In this document: positions 26,234 to 35,752 of the stretch, in pieces
Numbering within the stretch: position 1 is the first letter of the stretch
Layout: each line of letters starts with the position of its first letter
Assembly: GCF_902506325.1 (NCBI RefSeq)
Contig: NZ_LR732330.1
Location: 124,001 to 188,000, forward strand
Reading direction: 5' to 3'
DNA: 64,000 nt
From: Limnobacter sp. 130
GTDB taxonomy: Bacteria; Pseudomonadota; Gammaproteobacteria; Burkholderiales; Burkholderiaceae_B
Position numbers and translations under genes: made by a program
The notes under the pieces: generated by a model
Told to the model about the DNA's origin: nothing
The model's database searches: none
Seen by the model: only the letters and a program-made list of their open reading frames with translations

Positions 26234-27565
26234 ATGCGCCCTTTGTTAGATTTTGAATTGAACACAGCCATCAGCATACCGCGAGTTAAGTCGCCGCGGC
26301 TGCCTGCGCGTTTGGTGAGCACCAGAACAGGACTTTATTTTGAATGGGGCATGAGAGCACGTGCCAAACTGGCTGAATCCTGTCGGGTTGTTTTGACGGA
26401 CGAGGCGGCATGGAACTTGAAATCGGATTTGATGCGATCGGTTTGGCAAGCCCCACCGAGTATTCAGATTCCAGGTGATTTGCAGGACTCTGAATTGTGT
26501 TTTCCGCTTGCTGCTGCCAGCCTGAACGACATTCAACGAGCCTGGACAAGCGCAATTCGAAGACGCTATGGCAGCCATGTTCTTAAACTCGCCTTGCGCA
26601 TCGTACCCAAACACACCACCTTGCTGGATTTAAGCCAGGTGGCTGCATTTAAAACCGTGCTTCAGAACAGGTTAAGTGAAAACCTGGCATTGGCACCCTT
26701 GCTTGCTCAAGACCGCGGCATGTGGAGCAATTTACCGAACTGGCAACTGGTTAAAAACCGAATGTTGGCACAAGGCATGAGCCAGCAAACCTGGCGTTGG
26801 TTGACGCATCAAAAAACCGCCTACATTGCGCGAGTTAATTGGGGGCAGCTAAGTCACTTGAGCTGGGTGAATTTTCATGCCGCTTTAGACCGCTCAATTC
26901 CGATTTCCTGGGTGGACAAGCAAACTGCCGCGTTGATGGGTTTTGGTGGGCTAAGTACCTGGCTTAGGCGCAATCACGAAAATTTGGGTTCTGTTGCCGC
27001 TTTGAATGTTTTGCGCGGAGTCAGGTTGGCCTTGGAGCGACGCGAGAGTAATTTCAAGCTTGAGCACCGAAGGGAACTTGAGCAGGAAGAATTTCCCTTG
27101 ATTGCGGATTGGTTGCTCGGAAGCGCTGCCAGCGCTACCAAACGCCCAGTCATCATTTCAAGAAACTGGACGTATGACACTTTAATGGCTCGTCAGGCGC
27201 ATTGGCATTTGGTCGAACTGGATTTGGATTTTGGGCGACAAAATGTATTTTGGCCCGAAATTCTGGGTATGGGCAGCTTGGGTGAAAACATTGAGTTTAT
27301 TGAATTGAACTCGTTGAATGCGCTGCTGAATGAAGCCAAAAAAATGCACCATTGCGTGCCGTCCTACATTGATCGCTGCATGGCTGGCGATATTTGTATT
27401 TTTCATCTTCAAATTAAAGGCCACAGCCCACAACGTGGCACGCTGGAGTTAAGGCGGATTGGCGCCAATGGATGGCAAATCAGTCAATTAAAAGGACCTT
27501 GCAATGCACCTGTTTCAAGTCAGTTGTGGAGCGCAGCGTACCTATTGATAAGCCGTGCAAATTAG
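26234..27565 (+). CDS. PcfJ-domain protein, 443 aa
   Basis: The C-terminal third carries a PcfJ-type signature: NEAKKMHHCVPSYIDRCMAG, then IFHLQIKG, LELRR and WQISQLKGPCNAPVS. PcfJ is named for a gene of the enterococcal conjugative plasmid pCF10, and homologues occur widely on chromosomes; their biochemical role is unknown. The N-terminal two-thirds has no motif I recognise. The start is uncertain: ATG 26234 nearly meets the divergent crotonase start; TTG codons at 26243 and 26255 or ATG 26351 are alternatives. No conjugation genes are nearby. Confidence 0.7.
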   Translation: MRPLLDFELNTAISIPRVKSPRLPARLVSTRTGLYFEWGMRARAKLAESCRVVLTDEAAWNLKSDLMRSVWQAPPSIQIPGDLQDSELCFPLAAASLNDIQRAWTSAIRRRYGSHVLKLALRIVPKHTTLLDLSQVAAFKTVLQNRLSENLALAPLLAQDRGMWSNLPNWQLVKNRMLAQGMSQQTWRWLTHQKTAYIARVNWGQLSHLSWVNFHAALDRSIPISWVDKQTAALMGFGGLSTWLRRNHENLGSVAALNVLRGVRLALERRESNFKLEHRRELEQEEFPLIADWLLGSAASATKRPVIISRNWTYDTLMARQAHWHLVELDLDFGRQNVFWPEILGMGSLGENIEFIELNSLNALLNEAKKMHHCVPSYIDRCMAGDICIFHLQIKGHSPQRGTLELRRIGANGWQISQLKGPCNAPVSSQLWSAAYLLISRAN

Positions 27566-27582
27566 CATTGCTACACGGCAAT

Positions 27583-27837
27583 TCAAGCGGCCTGATTTTG
27601 TCGACCTGCATAGGCCTGTTCGGCTTCACGAAGCGCTTTTTTGGCTTTTGCTGAAAATTCGGCGATCGAAATATCGTGCGCTTGAAAAATGATCATGCGA
27701 GCATACAGCTCAGCCAAACAGGCTGCTTGTGGACACAGTGTCATGGTGTCTCTTGAGGACGGGTATTTTGAGCGCCAATAGTTGATTGCGCGTTCCAGTT
27801 CAATAATCGAAATCAGTTGTTGCGCTTGCGCTGGCAT
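27583..27837 (-). CDS. DUF3717 domain-containing protein
   Basis: 84 residues with the DUF3717 pattern: ISIIELERAINYWRSKYPS, LCPQAACLAELYARMI, ending in AKKALREAEQA. This small family is largely restricted to Betaproteobacteria and has no known function. AGGTG is 5 bp before the ATG. It stands alone between the PcfJ-like gene (17-bp convergent gap) and the carboxylesterase. Confidence 0.85.
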   Translation of the reverse strand: MPAQAQQLISIIELERAINYWRSKYPSSRDTMTLCPQAACLAELYARMIIFQAHDISIAEFSAKAKKALREAEQAYAGRQNQAA

Positions 27838-27907
27838 AGGTACACCTGCTTGGTTATTACTGGGTTCAAGTATAAACCAAAAAGCTGTTTATATATACAG
27901 TAAAAGA

Positions 27908-28585
27908 TTAAAGCACGCGCTTTAGGAAATTGGCTATTTCAACCACCTCTTCACCGCAAACAGAATGGGCCATGGGGTAGGTGTGCCATTGAATGTCCAT
28001 GTTTTTGCTTTGCAGCAGTTTCACGGCTTTTTCCCCGCGCTCGATCAACACAATGTTGTCTTGTTCACCATGAGCGGCCAACACAGGAATACTCAAACTG
28101 TCTGGGTTCAATTCAGAATCCAGTGTGTTTTCGCAAGGCAGGTAAGTTGACAAGGCGATCAATCCTGCCAATTTGTGTGTGGTGCGCAAACCCACCTGGT
28201 AAGCAATTGCACCACCTTGAGAAAAACCAGCCAGTACAATTTTTTCAGGCGTAAAACCCAGGGCGATTTGATCGTTGATCAATCGTTCTACTGTGGCCTG
28301 GCTTTGCCGTATGCCACCTTCATCTTCCTGGCGTTGCAGGTCAACGTTTTTAATGTCGTACCATGCACGCATTACGTAACCACCGTTGATGCTCACCGGA
28401 ATTTTCGGCGCGTGTGGAAATACAAATCGTGTGCTCGGCAAACCCATTTGCTCAAGTTCTTTGACAATGGGTACGAAGTCGTAACCATCTGCACCCAAGC
28501 CATGCAGCCAAATCACGCAAGCAGTGGGTTTCGGGCCAGTTTCAACAACAACGCATTCAATATTCGGGTTTGAATCCAGGTTCAC
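27908..28585 (-). CDS. Carboxylesterase/phospholipase-family alpha/beta hydrolase
   Basis: 225 residues of the small carboxylesterase (EstB, YpfH) type. An oxyanion loop HGLGADG is near residue 29, the nucleophile elbow is GFSQGG, an acidic HGEQDNIV follows and the final catalytic His lies in MAHSVCGEEV. Probably cytoplasmic, acting on short esters. Third gene of the darP-mog-esterase minus-strand unit, 20 bp after mog. Confidence 0.88.
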   Translation of the reverse strand: MNLDSNPNIECVVVETGPKPTACVIWLHGLGADGYDFVPIVKELEQMGLPSTRFVFPHAPKIPVSINGGYVMRAWYDIKNVDLQRQEDEGGIRQSQATVERLINDQIALGFTPEKIVLAGFSQGGAIAYQVGLRTTHKLAGLIALSTYLPCENTLDSELNPDSLSIPVLAAHGEQDNIVLIERGEKAVKLLQSKNMDIQWHTYPMAHSVCGEEVVEIANFLKRVL

Positions 28586-28605
28586 GGTGTACTTCCTTCT
28601 GCGGA

Positions 28606-29202
28606 TTAGCCTTCGGCAGGCTTTCGTAGGGCCGACTTGGGCCGAAATGCTTTAATTACCGCTTCATTGGTTTCCATGTACGGGCCACCAATCAAATCGA
28701 TGCAATAGGGAACAGCCGCGAAAATGCCTTTCACCAGGCTATTGCCTTCCTTATCCTTTAAACCTTCCAGGGTTTCAGCAATGGCCTTGGGTTGGCCCGG
28801 TAAATTCAAAATAAGACTTTCACCACGAATTACGGCTACTTGCCTCGACAAAATCGCTGTGGGTACAAAGTGCAGGCTGATCTGGCGCATTTGCTCGCCA
28901 AAGCCAGGCATTTCCTTGTGCGCCACTGCCAGGGTCGCTTCCGGAGTAACGTCGCGTTTGGCTGGGCCTGTGCCACCCGTGGTGCAAATCAAATTGCAGC
29001 GGTGCTCATCAGCCAGCTTTTTCAAGGCATTTTCAATGTCGGCTTGTTCGTCGGGAATAAGTACCTCAACAAACTCAATTGGATTGAGCAGGGCATTTTG
29101 CAACCAGGTTTTCAGGCTGGGGATGCCTTGGTCTTGGTAAACCCCTGCCGAGGCACGGTCACTCACCGACACCAACCCGATTCTTACCGCATCAACACTC
29201 AT
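28606..29202 (-). CDS. mog: Molybdopterin adenylyltransferase
   Basis: 198 residues. It adenylates molybdopterin before molybdate insertion in molybdenum cofactor synthesis. Family marks include SDRASAGVYQDQGIP, the CTTGGTGPAKRDVTPEAT loop and LNLPGQPKAI near residue 150. The start overlaps the darP stop by 4 bp. It differs from the MoCF protein at 6.9 kb, which is of the CinA type. Confidence 0.9.
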   Translation of the reverse strand: MSVDAVRIGLVSVSDRASAGVYQDQGIPSLKTWLQNALLNPIEFVEVLIPDEQADIENALKKLADEHRCNLICTTGGTGPAKRDVTPEATLAVAHKEMPGFGEQMRQISLHFVPTAILSRQVAVIRGESLILNLPGQPKAIAETLEGLKDKEGNSLVKGIFAAVPYCIDLIGGPYMETNEAVIKAFRPKSALRKPAEG

Positions 29203-29753
29203 GCTTCGTCTTCCTCGGCTTTTTCTTCGATCAAACGGTAAATGATCTGAAATAACTGGCGGAAATTTCTCGGCGCTTTTTTCGCAGCGCGTTCTTGCAC
29301 CGCTTGCCGAATGATCGGGTTCAGGTTTTCACGGGCTGCGGCAGGGTAGCTTTCGATGAACGTGGCCAGCAGGCTGGGGTCTTCAATCAAGCGATCGCGC
29401 CATTGCTCTGCAGCGTGCAGGTGCAACACCTTGAGTTTTTGTTCCACGGTTTCGCCATTGACCCACGCTTGAATGTCTTCATGCTCTTCATCGCGCATCA
29501 ACTTACCGATGAATTGCATTTGACGTTTTTTGGCGCCAAATGACTTGCACTTGTGAAATTCTGCGATCTCGAGAAGCAGGCGTTCGCCGATCGGTGCCCG
29601 TTTGACTTTGTCGTAGGGCATTTCGCACAGGGTTTTGCCCAAATCCTGCAGGGCCAGCATGTCTCGCTTCACCGATGACTTGCTGGGGCGATCATATTCT
29701 TCAAACTCGCCCTGTTTTTCGTTTTCTGGTTCCATGGGCTGTATATTAGCCAT
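29199..29753 (-). CDS. darP: Dual-action ribosomal maturation protein DarP (YjgA/DUF615)
   Basis: 184 residues of the DUF615/YjgA family, which associates with 50S ribosome precursors. Typical parts are YDRPSKSSVKRDMLALQDLGKTL and GAKKRQMQFIGKLMRDE, with a basic C-terminal helix. The start is put at ATG 29753 (MANIQP); 29735 or 29765 are also possible, since none has a clear Shine-Dalgarno. First gene of the minus-strand unit with mog; divergent from pmbA, a common neighbour pairing in Betaproteobacteria. Confidence 0.9.
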   Translation of the reverse strand: MANIQPMEPENEKQGEFEEYDRPSKSSVKRDMLALQDLGKTLCEMPYDKVKRAPIGERLLLEIAEFHKCKSFGAKKRQMQFIGKLMRDEEHEDIQAWVNGETVEQKLKVLHLHAAEQWRDRLIEDPSLLATFIESYPAAARENLNPIIRQAVQERAAKKAPRNFRQLFQIIYRLIEEKAEEDEA

Positions 29754-29780
29754 TTTTAGCAGCATTTTTCGCAGGGCAAT

Positions 29781-31133
29781 ATGGGCTTTAGCTTTAAATC
29801 CGAGACATTTCAGGAATTAACCGAATACGCATTGAAAAAAGCCAAATCGCTGGGGGCCACCGATTGTGCGGTGGATATCAGCGAAGCAGTGGGTCAATCG
29901 GTCAGCGTGCGCATGGGTGAAATTGAAACCATTGAGCACACGCGCGACAAAAGCTTTGGTGTCAGTGTATTTAAGGGGAAGAAACGGGGCAATGCCTCCT
30001 CGTCCGATTTTTCTCTGGAAGCGATTGATTCTGCCATTCGCGCGGCCTTGGACATTGCCAAGTACACGGCAGCGGATAAATTCGCGGGCCTGCCTGATGA
30101 AGAGAATATTTCCAAGCGTCATCGCGACCTTGATTTGTACTATCCGTGGAGCTTAAGCACCGCCAAAGCAGTTGAAAAGGCTTTAACGATGGAGCAGGCT
30201 GCGTTTGATGTCAGCAAGCAGATTCGAAATTCCGACGGCGCCAATGTTTCCAGTGAATCAGGTCATTTTTTTGCGGCCAACAGCAAGGGCTTCAAGGGCG
30301 GTTATCCCTATTCACGCCATTCACTGTCGGTGTCGCCAATTGCACAAGCGAAGAAGTCCAAAGACAGTCCCATGCAGCGCGACTTCTGGTATTCCTCCGA
30401 ACGCAAGGCCAAAGACCTGGCCAAACCCGCCAAAATTGGCGCCTATGCAGCACAGCGCGCCTTGGCGCGCCTGGGCTCAAAGCCCATTACCACGCGCAAC
30501 TGTCCGGTTATTTTTGAGGCACCCATTGCGGCAAGTTTGGTAAGCCATTATGTGGGCGCTGTATCGGGCTCATCGCTTTATCGCAAAACCAGCTTTTTGC
30601 TGAATTCACTGGGCAAGCAGGTTTGGGCGCCGCATATCACGATCAAGGAAGACCCGTTCATTGAAGGTGCACATGGCAGCTCGCCTTTCGATGAAGAAGG
30701 TGTGAAAGTGAAGGCGCGCACCGTGGTCAAAAAAGGTGCGTGTAACGGTTATTTCCTTTCAAGTTATTCGGCCCGTAAATTGGGCATGGAAACCACGGGC
30801 AATGCTGGCGGCACTCACAACCTTATTCTCAGCTCCACCAAAACAGTCTCGGGTGGCCTTGATGCATTGCTTAAAACCATGGGCACCGGTTTGTTGGTCA
30901 CCGAAATGATGGGGCAGGGTGTGAATGGTGTCACTGGCGATTATTCTCGAGGTGCATTTGGTTATTGGGTGGAGAACGGCATTATTGTTCACCCGGTTGA
31001 AGAAATTACGATTGCCGGCAATTTGAAAGACATGTTGGCCAATATTGTGGCTGTGGGTGACGATGCCTATTGGCGCGGCAGCAAACATGTTGGCAGCATC
31101 TTGATTGAATCCATGACCGTTGCAGGGAATTAA
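29781..31133 (+). CDS. pmbA: Metalloprotease PmbA (TldE)
   Basis: 450 residues, the normal PmbA length. It is known to pair with TldD to form the hetero-oligomeric protease that matures microcin B17 and degrades CcdA; TldD carries the zinc-site HExxxH and PmbA does not, as seen here. The PmbA-type C-terminal block (GVNGVTGDYSRGAFGYWVENG) is present. tldD is not in the window. Divergent from darP by 27 bp. Confidence 0.93.
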   Translation: MGFSFKSETFQELTEYALKKAKSLGATDCAVDISEAVGQSVSVRMGEIETIEHTRDKSFGVSVFKGKKRGNASSSDFSLEAIDSAIRAALDIAKYTAADKFAGLPDEENISKRHRDLDLYYPWSLSTAKAVEKALTMEQAAFDVSKQIRNSDGANVSSESGHFFAANSKGFKGGYPYSRHSLSVSPIAQAKKSKDSPMQRDFWYSSERKAKDLAKPAKIGAYAAQRALARLGSKPITTRNCPVIFEAPIAASLVSHYVGAVSGSSLYRKTSFLLNSLGKQVWAPHITIKEDPFIEGAHGSSPFDEEGVKVKARTVVKKGACNGYFLSSYSARKLGMETTGNAGGTHNLILSSTKTVSGGLDALLKTMGTGLLVTEMMGQGVNGVTGDYSRGAFGYWVENGIIVHPVEEITIAGNLKDMLANIVAVGDDAYWRGSKHVGSILIESMTVAGN

Positions 31134-31152
31134 GAAAAAAGGAGACAAAGCA

Positions 31153-32241
31153 ATGGAACGTCGTTCCTTTCTCAAAAAGGCAGGTTTGGGAGCTGCTGCC
31201 GCCACCGCAGCCACTTCAGGAACAGCGGCATTGGCTGCAGATGGCCCAAGCGTGCGCTGGAGACTAACATCCAGCTTCCCCAAAAGTCTTGATGCCTTGT
31301 GGGGTGCCTCCCCACAGTTGGCCAAACGCGTGTCTGAATTGACGGGTGGCAAATTTGACATTCGCCCATTCGCGGCGGGTGAAATTGTGCCGGGTTTGCA
31401 GGTGCTTGATGCTGTTCAGCGTGGCACCGTAGAGTGCGGCCACACAGCGGGTTACTACTACGTTGGCAAAGACGCGACATTCGCATTTGAGGCTGGCTTG
31501 CCCTTCGGTTTAACCGCACGCCAACAAAACGCCTGGCTTTATCATGGTGGTGGCTTGCAAATGACCCGAGACTTTCTGAAGGGTTACAACATCGTTAATT
31601 TTCCTGGGGGTAACACCGGCACGCAAATGGGCGGCTGGTGGCGCAAGGAAGTAAAAAGCCTGAACGACCTGAAAGGTTTGAAAGTTCGAATTCCCGGGTT
31701 TGGCGGCAAGATCATGGCGGCGCTGGGTGCCGTACCACAGACCATTGCAGGCGGTGATGTTTATCCCGCTCTGGAGAAGGGCACCATTGATGCGGCGGAG
31801 TGGGTAGGGCCTTATGACGATGAAAAGTTGGGCTTCCAGAAAGTGGCCAAGTTTTACTACTACCCCGGCTTTTGGGAGCCAGGCCCTTCCTTGAGCTTTT
31901 ACATTAATCTGGATGCCTGGAATAATTTGCCGAAAGCTTATCAGGCGGCATTCGAAGTAGCGGCCGCTGAAGTCAACGTGATGATGACAGCCGAATACGA
32001 CGCCAAAAACCCCGCCGCACTGAATCGTTTGATTCAAGGTGGTGCCCAGCTTCGGATTTATCCGCGCGACATTCTGGATGCGGCCTACAAAGAAGCTGAA
32101 AAGCTTTATGCCGACGAATCAAGCAACAATCCGAAATTCAAGAAAATCTTTGCCTCCTGGAATCGTTTCCGAAATGACCAGAACAACTGGTTTCGGGTTG
32201 CAGAGAATTCCATGGCGTCGTACATACCCAGATCGAAGTAA
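31153..32241 (+). CDS. TRAP transporter substrate-binding protein (TakP-like, Tat-exported)
   Basis: 362 residues from ATG 31153, which has GGAG 8 bp upstream. An N-terminal twin-arginine signal (RRSFLKKAG, then an Ala-rich stretch to about ALA-AD) marks Tat export. The mature part is a DctP-fold binding protein; PHTAG-like GHTAGYYYVGKD, PGGNTGTQMGGWW and IPGFGGKIMAALGA resemble the alpha-keto-acid binder TakP, so 2-oxo acids are the likely ligand. The matching permease genes lie 2 kb away on the other strand. Ends in a rho-independent terminator. Confidence 0.9.
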   Translation: MERRSFLKKAGLGAAAATAATSGTAALAADGPSVRWRLTSSFPKSLDALWGASPQLAKRVSELTGGKFDIRPFAAGEIVPGLQVLDAVQRGTVECGHTAGYYYVGKDATFAFEAGLPFGLTARQQNAWLYHGGGLQMTRDFLKGYNIVNFPGGNTGTQMGGWWRKEVKSLNDLKGLKVRIPGFGGKIMAALGAVPQTIAGGDVYPALEKGTIDAAEWVGPYDDEKLGFQKVAKFYYYPGFWEPGPSLSFYINLDAWNNLPKAYQAAFEVAAAEVNVMMTAEYDAKNPAALNRLIQGGAQLRIYPRDILDAAYKEAEKLYADESSNNPKFKKIFASWNRFRNDQNNWFRVAENSMASYIPRSK

Positions 32242-32272
32242 GTTTTTGACCTACGCAAGTGGGGTCAGATAT

Positions 32273-32300
32273 AAAGAGCGGCTGACTGGCCGCTCTTTTT
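32273..32300 (+). terminator. Terminator after the TRAP binding-protein gene
   Basis: AAAGAGCGGC (32273-32282) pairs with GCCGCTCTTT (32289-32298) around a 6-nt loop and ends in a T-run. It separates the binding-protein gene from the response regulator. Confidence 0.88.
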
Positions 32301-32456
32301 CGTTTAATGGAACCAAAAGCCTGGCGCAAGTCACCCAACGCAGTGTCGCCCCTATCGGGGTTGTTCGCACTTCTTTTGGCTGTCGTAATGAATGGCAAGG
32401 GCACTATTCACTTCTGAACGACAGTTTCTGACACTTGACTTGTATGGGACAAATTT

Positions 32457-33125
32457 ATGTCGACTTCTAATCAGCTACGCGTATTTATTATTGACGATCA
32501 TCCAATCATTGCAATGGCCTTGCGCGACATCATGAATTCGCGCTACACCGACCTGGAAGTCAAGCTTTTCAGCCGGATTGGGCCCGCGCTGGAACACAGC
32601 CGGTTCGAGCAACCTGACCTTGTGCTTCTCGACTTGGGTTTGCCCGACATGACTCCCGAGAAGGTGCTGGAAACGGCCCTTGAAACTTTTGATTACAGCC
32701 GCACGCTGGTGATCTCCGGGAACGAGGAAATTCTCGGCGATATGGCTGATGAATATCCAGAAACCGAGTTCGTATCGAAGGGCATTACCCAAGACCGTGT
32801 GCTGAGCGTGCTCGACAGCATGGTATTGCGTTTGCGTCGAAACAACTGGACTGATCAAATCAGTCAAAAAACGCAGCATGCCAGCGGATTTACGATTGGA
32901 CAAAGAATGGCTCGAATTACCGAGCGACAAGTGTCTGTGCTGTACCGAATCGCCAAGGGCGAATCCAATCATGAAATTGCCCAGAATTTGGGACTGTCGC
33001 CTGAAACGGTGAAAACGCATGTCCGCAGTATTTTGGCGCGATTGAATGCCAGAAACCGACTGGAAGCGGCCATGCTGTATCGCGCTTGGCAGGAACAGAA
33101 AACCGATGAGGTTTATTCCGATTAA
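32457..33125 (+). CDS. LuxR/NarL-type response regulator
   Basis: 222 residues: receiver domain (acid pair Asp13-Asp14, phospho-acceptor Asp59 in LLDLG, the Ser/Thr near SGN, and Lys at about 104 in VSKGI) and a C-terminal LuxR helix-turn-helix (ITERQVSVLYRIAKGESNHEIAQNLGLSPETVKTHV). It overlaps the start of the histidine kinase by 20 bp. Location between TRAP genes makes control of transport genes by this pair likely. Confidence 0.92.
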   Translation: MSTSNQLRVFIIDDHPIIAMALRDIMNSRYTDLEVKLFSRIGPALEHSRFEQPDLVLLDLGLPDMTPEKVLETALETFDYSRTLVISGNEEILGDMADEYPETEFVSKGITQDRVLSVLDSMVLRLRRNNWTDQISQKTQHASGFTIGQRMARITERQVSVLYRIAKGESNHEIAQNLGLSPETVKTHVRSILARLNARNRLEAAMLYRAWQEQKTDEVYSD

Positions 33126-34281
33126 GCCGCGCCCAATGAGACAAATCAATCGGCTTAGCGCATGGGTACAACAACACTACGACGCTTGTTTGTTGGCTTC
33201 ATTGTGCTTGTTGCCCTTGTCTTTTCAGTTGTTGGGCCTGGACACAGGCGCTCAATCCCAATTGGCGTATATCGCCTTTATTAGCGGCTGTTTGCTCAAT
33301 GCCAAGGTGTCTTGCAGGCGTGCGTTTCGGGTACCGCCCACCGAGAAACTTTGGTTTTTGGTGTTTGCGTCCGCTTTCGGTGGTTGGGTATTGTCATTGA
33401 ATTGGCACCATCTTAGTTTTGCGGTGTTGTGTTGGGTTACGCCATTTACTTTGCTGGCAGTTTTACTCGAAAGGCAGCACAGGTACAGCATTGCAAAACA
33501 ACGCATTCAAAACAGGCGAACGCAGCAAGCCCGTTGGCGCAATGCCAAGCATGGTGTACTCAGTGAGTGGAAAGACCGCTTGCGCTGGCTTGCGGGTGTT
33601 CAGCACGACATGCGTCAGCCATTGCACGCATTGGGTTTGCTGGTTGGGCACCCTTCGCTGGACACTTATCATCAACATGCGCCTTCCAATCAGGTTATTC
33701 GTCAAATGACCAGTTGTCAGCGTTGGCTTCATGACCTGGCTGAAAACATGTTGGAGGCCACCAGGCTTGAGCTCGGTGAGCAACGTGAAAAGCGGATTGA
33801 AAGTATTTCGAGCACCGAGCTTTGCAAGTCGCTCGAGGGCTGGATGGGGCAGTTGGCTGAAACCAAAGGATTGACCTTCGACGTGGATGTTGAGGAGTTC
33901 CTGATTCACACTGATGCACGGCGATTGAAACGTGTCATGGGGAATCTGGTATTTAACGCCGTAGAACATACACTTGAGGGTGGTGTGGCTTTTTCGTATC
34001 GACGCCACGGTGGCATTCACCGTTTTACCGTGACAGATTCAGGCCCAGGTCTTCAAGAAGACATATTGCAGCATCAGGCTGCCAGGTACTCTACCTTCGG
34101 CAGCGATCTTCCGAAAACTGGCATAGGTTTGTACGTGGTTAAACGCCTTTGTCAGGAAATGGAATGGAATTTGTCGATGTGCAATGTCAAAGAGGGTGGC
34201 ACGGTGTTTGTGCTTGAACTCGCCGATCGAATTTCAAGCAAGGCTGAGGTTGTGGGGGTGGGCTCTAAAAGAGCTGGCTAA
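33106..34281 (+). CDS. Membrane-bound sensor histidine kinase
   Basis: 391 residues from ATG 33106; AGGAA is 10 bp upstream. Four hydrophobic segments (within about residues 15-110) form a membrane anchor without an obvious periplasmic sensor. Then comes a dimerisation domain with phospho-His167 in QHDMRQPLHALGL, a form that commonly pairs with LuxR-type regulators. The ATPase domain has the N box (RVMGNLVFNAVEH), DSGPGLQ and TGIGLYVVKRL. The stop is 22 bp from the convergent dctM stop. Signal unknown; transport substrate sensing is plausible. Confidence 0.9.
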   Translation: MRFIPIKPRPMRQINRLSAWVQQHYDACLLASLCLLPLSFQLLGLDTGAQSQLAYIAFISGCLLNAKVSCRRAFRVPPTEKLWFLVFASAFGGWVLSLNWHHLSFAVLCWVTPFTLLAVLLERQHRYSIAKQRIQNRRTQQARWRNAKHGVLSEWKDRLRWLAGVQHDMRQPLHALGLLVGHPSLDTYHQHAPSNQVIRQMTSCQRWLHDLAENMLEATRLELGEQREKRIESISSTELCKSLEGWMGQLAETKGLTFDVDVEEFLIHTDARRLKRVMGNLVFNAVEHTLEGGVAFSYRRHGGIHRFTVTDSGPGLQEDILQHQAARYSTFGSDLPKTGIGLYVVKRLCQEMEWNLSMCNVKEGGTVFVLELADRISSKAEVVGVGSKRAG

Positions 34282-34303
34282 TTTGATACAAATCAGCCTG
34301 AGT

Positions 34304-35752
34304 CTATTCGCTGAAGCTTGGAACAAAAGGTTGTTGATCTGCCGGATCGTTTCCACCCCCGTAGTTTTGTGCAGGCAACTTAAGCTGCAACGGGGTGTCT
34401 TGGTACTTCACTTTTTCTTCTTGGCTTACCAGCTGGGGATACGCAAAAATAAGGACGACCATCACCAACTGCAAGGCGATGAAGGGCAATGACCCCTTGT
34501 AAATTTCAACTGTTTTGATAATTTTTGGTGTTACTGATTTCAAGTAAAACAGGGAGAAGCCGAAAGGTGGTGTCAGGAAAGAGGTTTGCATATTCATTGC
34601 GATCATGACTCCGAACCACACCAGGTCAATGCCAAGTTTGTCAGCCACAGGCACCAGCAATGGAATCACGATAAAAGCGATTTCAAAAAAATCAAGAAAG
34701 AAACCCAACACAAAAATCAGGATTTGAACGGCAATCAGAAAGCCCAGCTCGCCACCAGGCAAATCTCCCATCAAATGTTCCACCCAAATGTCGCCTTCAA
34801 TGGCCCTGAATGTCAGGCCAAATACGGTCGAGCCGATCAAGATAAACAAGACAAAGCAAGATAATTTGGTTGTGGAGTCGATGGCTTGTTTTAGCAATGC
34901 CAAATTCAGGCGTTTTTTTGAGGCTGCAATCAAGAGCGCGCCGACAGCACCCATGGCGCCGCCTTCAGTAGGGGTGGCAATGCCAAGGAAAATGGTACCC
35001 AACACCAGAAAAATCAAAGCCAGTGGAGGAAACAGAACAAACACCACGGCTTTGAGTATGCGCAATCCCGAGTTGTCTTGGCTCAGGTAGCAGGCCTCTG
35101 GCGGCAAAGCGGGCAGTGCGTTTTTTTGAAGACGGGTAATTACAAACACATAGCCAAGGTAAAGCATTACCAGCAGCAGGGCGGGAACCAAGGCCCCTTG
35201 GTACATTGCCCCTACGGAAACCCCTAGTTGATCGGCCATGACAATCAATACCAAAGAGGGCGGAAGAATTTGCGCCAAAGTACCGGATGCCGCGATGACC
35301 CCGGTGGACACGGATTGGCTGTAGCCATACTTCAGCATGACAGGCAAGGAAATTAGCCCCATGGATATCACAGAGGCGGCCACCACGCCGGTGGTGGCTG
35401 CCAGCAAGGCACCAACCAACACCACTGCATAGGCCAGGCCGCCGCGCACCCGACCAAACAGCTGACCGATGGTTTCCAGAAGATCTTCTGCCATGCCGCT
35501 GCGTTCAAGCACCAAACCCATGAAAGTAAAAAACGGAATGGCAAGCAATGTATCGTTGCTCATGATTCCGAATATTCGATCAGGCAAGGCTTGCAACAGG
35601 GCTACATTCATTAGCCCTTGTTCTATGGCAATGTAGCCAAACAAAAGCCCGTTTGCTGCCAAGGCGAATGCAACGGGAAAGCCGCTGATCATGAATAGCA
35701 ATAAAACTGCAAACATGAGCGGGGCCAACCAATCAACAGGGATCATGGGCAT
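34304..35752 (-). CDS. dctM: TRAP transporter large permease (DctM)
   Basis: 482 residues with about 11-12 transmembrane helices. DctM forms the sodium-coupled channel and works with DctQ and a DctP binding protein. Family marks include PVAFALAANGLLFGY, the LAIPFFTFMG loop, and a C-terminal block (NMQTSFLTPPFGFSLFYLKSV) before a soluble tail of about 50 residues ending in DPADQQPFVPSFSE. Its start overlaps the dctQ stop by 10 bp. The tail is longer than in most DctM proteins. Confidence 0.93.
   Translation of the reverse strand: MPMIPVDWLAPLMFAVLLLFMISGFPVAFALAANGLLFGYIAIEQGLMNVALLQALPDRIFGIMSNDTLLAIPFFTFMGLVLERSGMAEDLLETIGQLFGRVRGGLAYAVVLVGALLAATTGVVAASVISMGLISLPVMLKYGYSQSVSTGVIAASGTLAQILPPSLVLIVMADQLGVSVGAMYQGALVPALLLVMLYLGYVFVITRLQKNALPALPPEACYLSQDNSGLRILKAVVFVLFPPLALIFLVLGTIFLGIATPTEGGAMGAVGALLIAASKKRLNLALLKQAIDSTTKLSCFVLFILIGSTVFGLTFRAIEGDIWVEHLMGDLPGGELGFLIAVQILIFVLGFFLDFFEIAFIVIPLLVPVADKLGIDLVWFGVMIAMNMQTSFLTPPFGFSLFYLKSVTPKIIKTVEIYKGSLPFIALQLVMVVLIFAYPQLVSQEEKVKYQDTPLQLKLPAQNYGGGNDPADQQPFVPSFSE

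Noticed and set aside
32475-33149. 224-residue minus-strand frame across the response regulator
   Set aside because: Antisense to a clear receiver-LuxR protein; no independent evidence.
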